DNA of 31,599 nucleotides from Candidatus Liptonbacteria bacterium (lineage in GTDB: Bacteria > Patescibacteriota > Minisyncoccia > UBA6257 > 2-01-FULL-56-20): assembly GCA_016212635.1 (NCBI GenBank), contig JACRFR010000038.1, positions 1 through 31,599 of the forward strand, in the 5' to 3' direction. Below, one piece after another: positions 30,425 to 31,599 of the stretch (its first letter is position 1; each line of letters starts with the position of its first letter). Under the pieces are notes generated by a model. That model was not told where the DNA came from. It ran no database searches and worked only from the letters and a program-made list of their open reading frames with translations. A program made the position numbers and the translations under genes.

Positions 30425-31599
30425 TTAGTGTTGCCAGACGTCCGCGCGCCAGGTTTTGGAAGCGGAAGTGACCGTGCCAGTGATGGCGCAGGCCCGCACC
30501 GTGACAGTGCTCGCGCCGGAAACATACCCGCTCCAAACCAGACCGGCTTCAATGTCGGTAGGCGGGCCGAGGGCGACGGAATCGTTAGTAGTCGCGCCAG
30601 TTACGGTAACTGTTCCCGTAGAACAAGTCGAAGTAGCTACCGTTCCGCCACCGAATTGAATACTGCCGGTTGCCGACAGGTGCTTGGTAATGGCCGTGCC
30701 GCCGGATCCGATCGTCGCTGAACCACCCGAATACAGGATGGTTGCATCCGCATCCGGGAAGGTGTAGGTGCGGAGAGCGGCGGGACCGGAGATCGCGAAG
30801 TAACCCGAGCCGGTGCCGCCGTAATTAGAAGCCAGGGTGGTGGTCGCGGTTACGGCGCTCGTGCCGTTGCCGACCAGCAGACCGGTCAGAGTCGCGGCAC
30901 CGGTGCCGCCGTTCGCGACCGGCAGAGTGCTGGTTGCGTACGTACTAAGATCAATCGGCGTACCATTCCAAGCGCCAGTGGTAATCGTGCCCACCTTAGT
31001 GATTCCGGTGGTAGCGGAATTTAGATCCGAGATGTTGGCCGCGACCAGCGTCGCCCAACCGGGAGCCGCGGAATTCCCGCCGCCGTCGCCAGTCTGGCTC
31101 AAGAACTGCTTGACGGCAGTCGTGTTGCCCGCCAGCCGGGTAGTCACACCGCTGGCGCCGCCATACATCGTGTCACCCAAAGTAGTCATGGGCGATCCCA
31201 AAATGGACGTATCCGCATCCGGGAAGGTGTAAGTACGAACCGCGGAGGGACCGGCGACTTTGAAGTAAGCCGAGCCGGTGCCGCCGTAGTTCCAGGCTAG
31301 GGTGGTGGTCGCGGTTACGGCGCTCGTGCCGTTGCCGACCAGCAGACCGGTCAGAGTCGCGGCACCGGTACCGCCGTTCGCGACCGGCAGAGTGCTGGTA
31401 ACCATCGTGCCCAGATTCACTTTGGCGCCGCCGATGGTGAATGCACCCGCGTTGTCCACGGTCACATCCCCGGAGCTAGCAACCCAGGTCGGGACTTCAG
31501 AAGCGTTGGCCACCAGGATGTTGGCGGCGGTCGTGGTCGCGAGCTTACTGGCCGCGATGGAGCCAGCCAGCATGGCGTTGGTGACCTTGCTCGCGCCGA
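30425..31599 (-). CDS. tail-fibre-like repeat protein, 5' end outside the window
   Basis: The frame stays open to the window edge, reading GASKVTNAMLAGSIAASKLA at its visible N-terminus, so the ATG at 31573 is internal. At least 391 residues are visible. It has repeats of TSTLPVANGGTGAATLTGLL, NYGGTGSGYF and RTYTFPDADATIL with a spacing of 155 residues, as in phage-tail-fibre-like and surface fibre proteins of environmental bacteria. The C-terminal 80 residues (TVTVTGATTNDSVALGPP, LVWSGYVSGASTVTVRACAI, TWRADVWQH) look like the beta-domain that often ends such proteins. No chaperone or phage gene is adjacent, so a cell-surface fibre is more likely than a prophage. Confidence 0.8.
   Translation of the reverse strand, partial: GASKVTNAMLAGSIAASKLATTTAANILVANASEVPTWVASSGDVTVDNAGAFTIGGAKVNLGTMVTSTLPVANGGTGAATLTGLLVGNGTSAVTATTTLAWNYGGTGSAYFKVAGPSAVRTYTFPDADTSILGSPMTTLGDTMYGGASGVTTRLAGNTTAVKQFLSQTGDGGGNSAAPGWATLVAANISDLNSATTGITKVGTITTGAWNGTPIDLSTYATSTLPVANGGTGAATLTGLLVGNGTSAVTATTTLASNYGGTGSGYFAISGPAALRTYTFPDADATILYSGGSATIGSGGTAITKHLSATGSIQFGGGTVATSTCSTGTVTVTGATTNDSVALGPPTDIEAGLVWSGYVSGASTVTVRACAITGTVTSASKTWRADVWQH
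30836..31399. repeat. direct repeat inside the tail-fibre-like gene (30836-30934 and 31301-31399)
   Basis: Two 99-bp copies, 465 bp apart, differ at one base that I can find (30905 versus 31370). The distance is 155 codons, so the copies are in frame and encode the same peptide. Flanking sequence is less similar, which suggests recent conversion or duplication. Confidence 0.85.

Noticed and set aside
30425..31599. Prophage tail region
   Set aside because: Only the fibre-like repeats resemble phage. No other phage structural or packaging gene is present, and the neighbour has a signal peptide and wall-binding domain.
1..31599. Alternative genetic code with UGA read as Gly
   Set aside because: TGA ends several well-defined genes (for example 2826-4478 and pilM), and the composition is GC-rich, unlike Gracilibacteria or SR1.

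Overview
The window looks like a chromosomal segment of a fairly GC-rich member of the Candidate Phyla Radiation (Patescibacteria, probably a Parcubacteria-type lineage). The clues are a compact type IV pilus cluster with no secretin gene (pilQ), the style of its prepilins and pilM/N/O proteins, secreted proteins ending in peptidoglycan-binding domains with a KYG...GxVGPxTRAKLNQLL tail, almost no Shine-Dalgarno sequences, and several -10 boxes placed 5-7 bases before the ATG as in leaderless mRNAs. TGA works as a stop, so this is not a code-25 lineage. The taxonomic call is inference.

Layout. Positions 1-4480 hold a small membrane protein, a polytopic protein ending in an isoprenylcysteine-methyltransferase-like domain, and a convergent GT-C-like membrane protein. 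From 15882 down to 4525 on the minus strand lies the pilus cluster, in transcription order: pilM, pilN, pilO, a small membrane protein in the pilP position, pilB, pilT, pilC, the major pilin, a hairpin terminator, then a second unit with the prepilin peptidase pilD and three minor prepilins. A divergent comF (DNA uptake) starts beside pilM, so the whole may be a pilus and competence locus. Positions 16991-20917 (plus) hold a two-TM protein, tRNA-Arg(GCG), a small Pro-rich membrane protein, tRNA-Gly(GCC), a DUF302 protein, and a three-gene unit: ECF-like sigma factor, single-pass membrane protein (possible anti-sigma factor) and secreted helical protein. A minus-strand HU gene follows a bidirectional terminator. 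Positions 21871-31599 hold three secreted surface proteins: a 2336-residue multidomain giant, a 321-residue protein with the same C-terminal wall-binding domain, and a tail-fibre-like repeat protein cut by the window edge.

The strongest unexplained signal is in the spacers. Many are filled by tandem repeats whose unit is always 7 bp while its sequence changes (GGAGTGA, GGAGCGA, AAAGCGA, AAGAATA, ATGATTA, ATGATCA, ATAGTCA), roughly NNRRNNA, with the 7-bp phase often kept across unit changes. The same arrays lie inside coding sequence in the leaders of three minor prepilins and in pilD. At the prepilins, oppositely oriented arrays straddle the start codon and could fold as sliding hairpins. Other spacers are filled by elements with long terminal inverted repeats and no transposase, some ending right at a start or stop codon. 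A related inverted pair brackets the giant gene.
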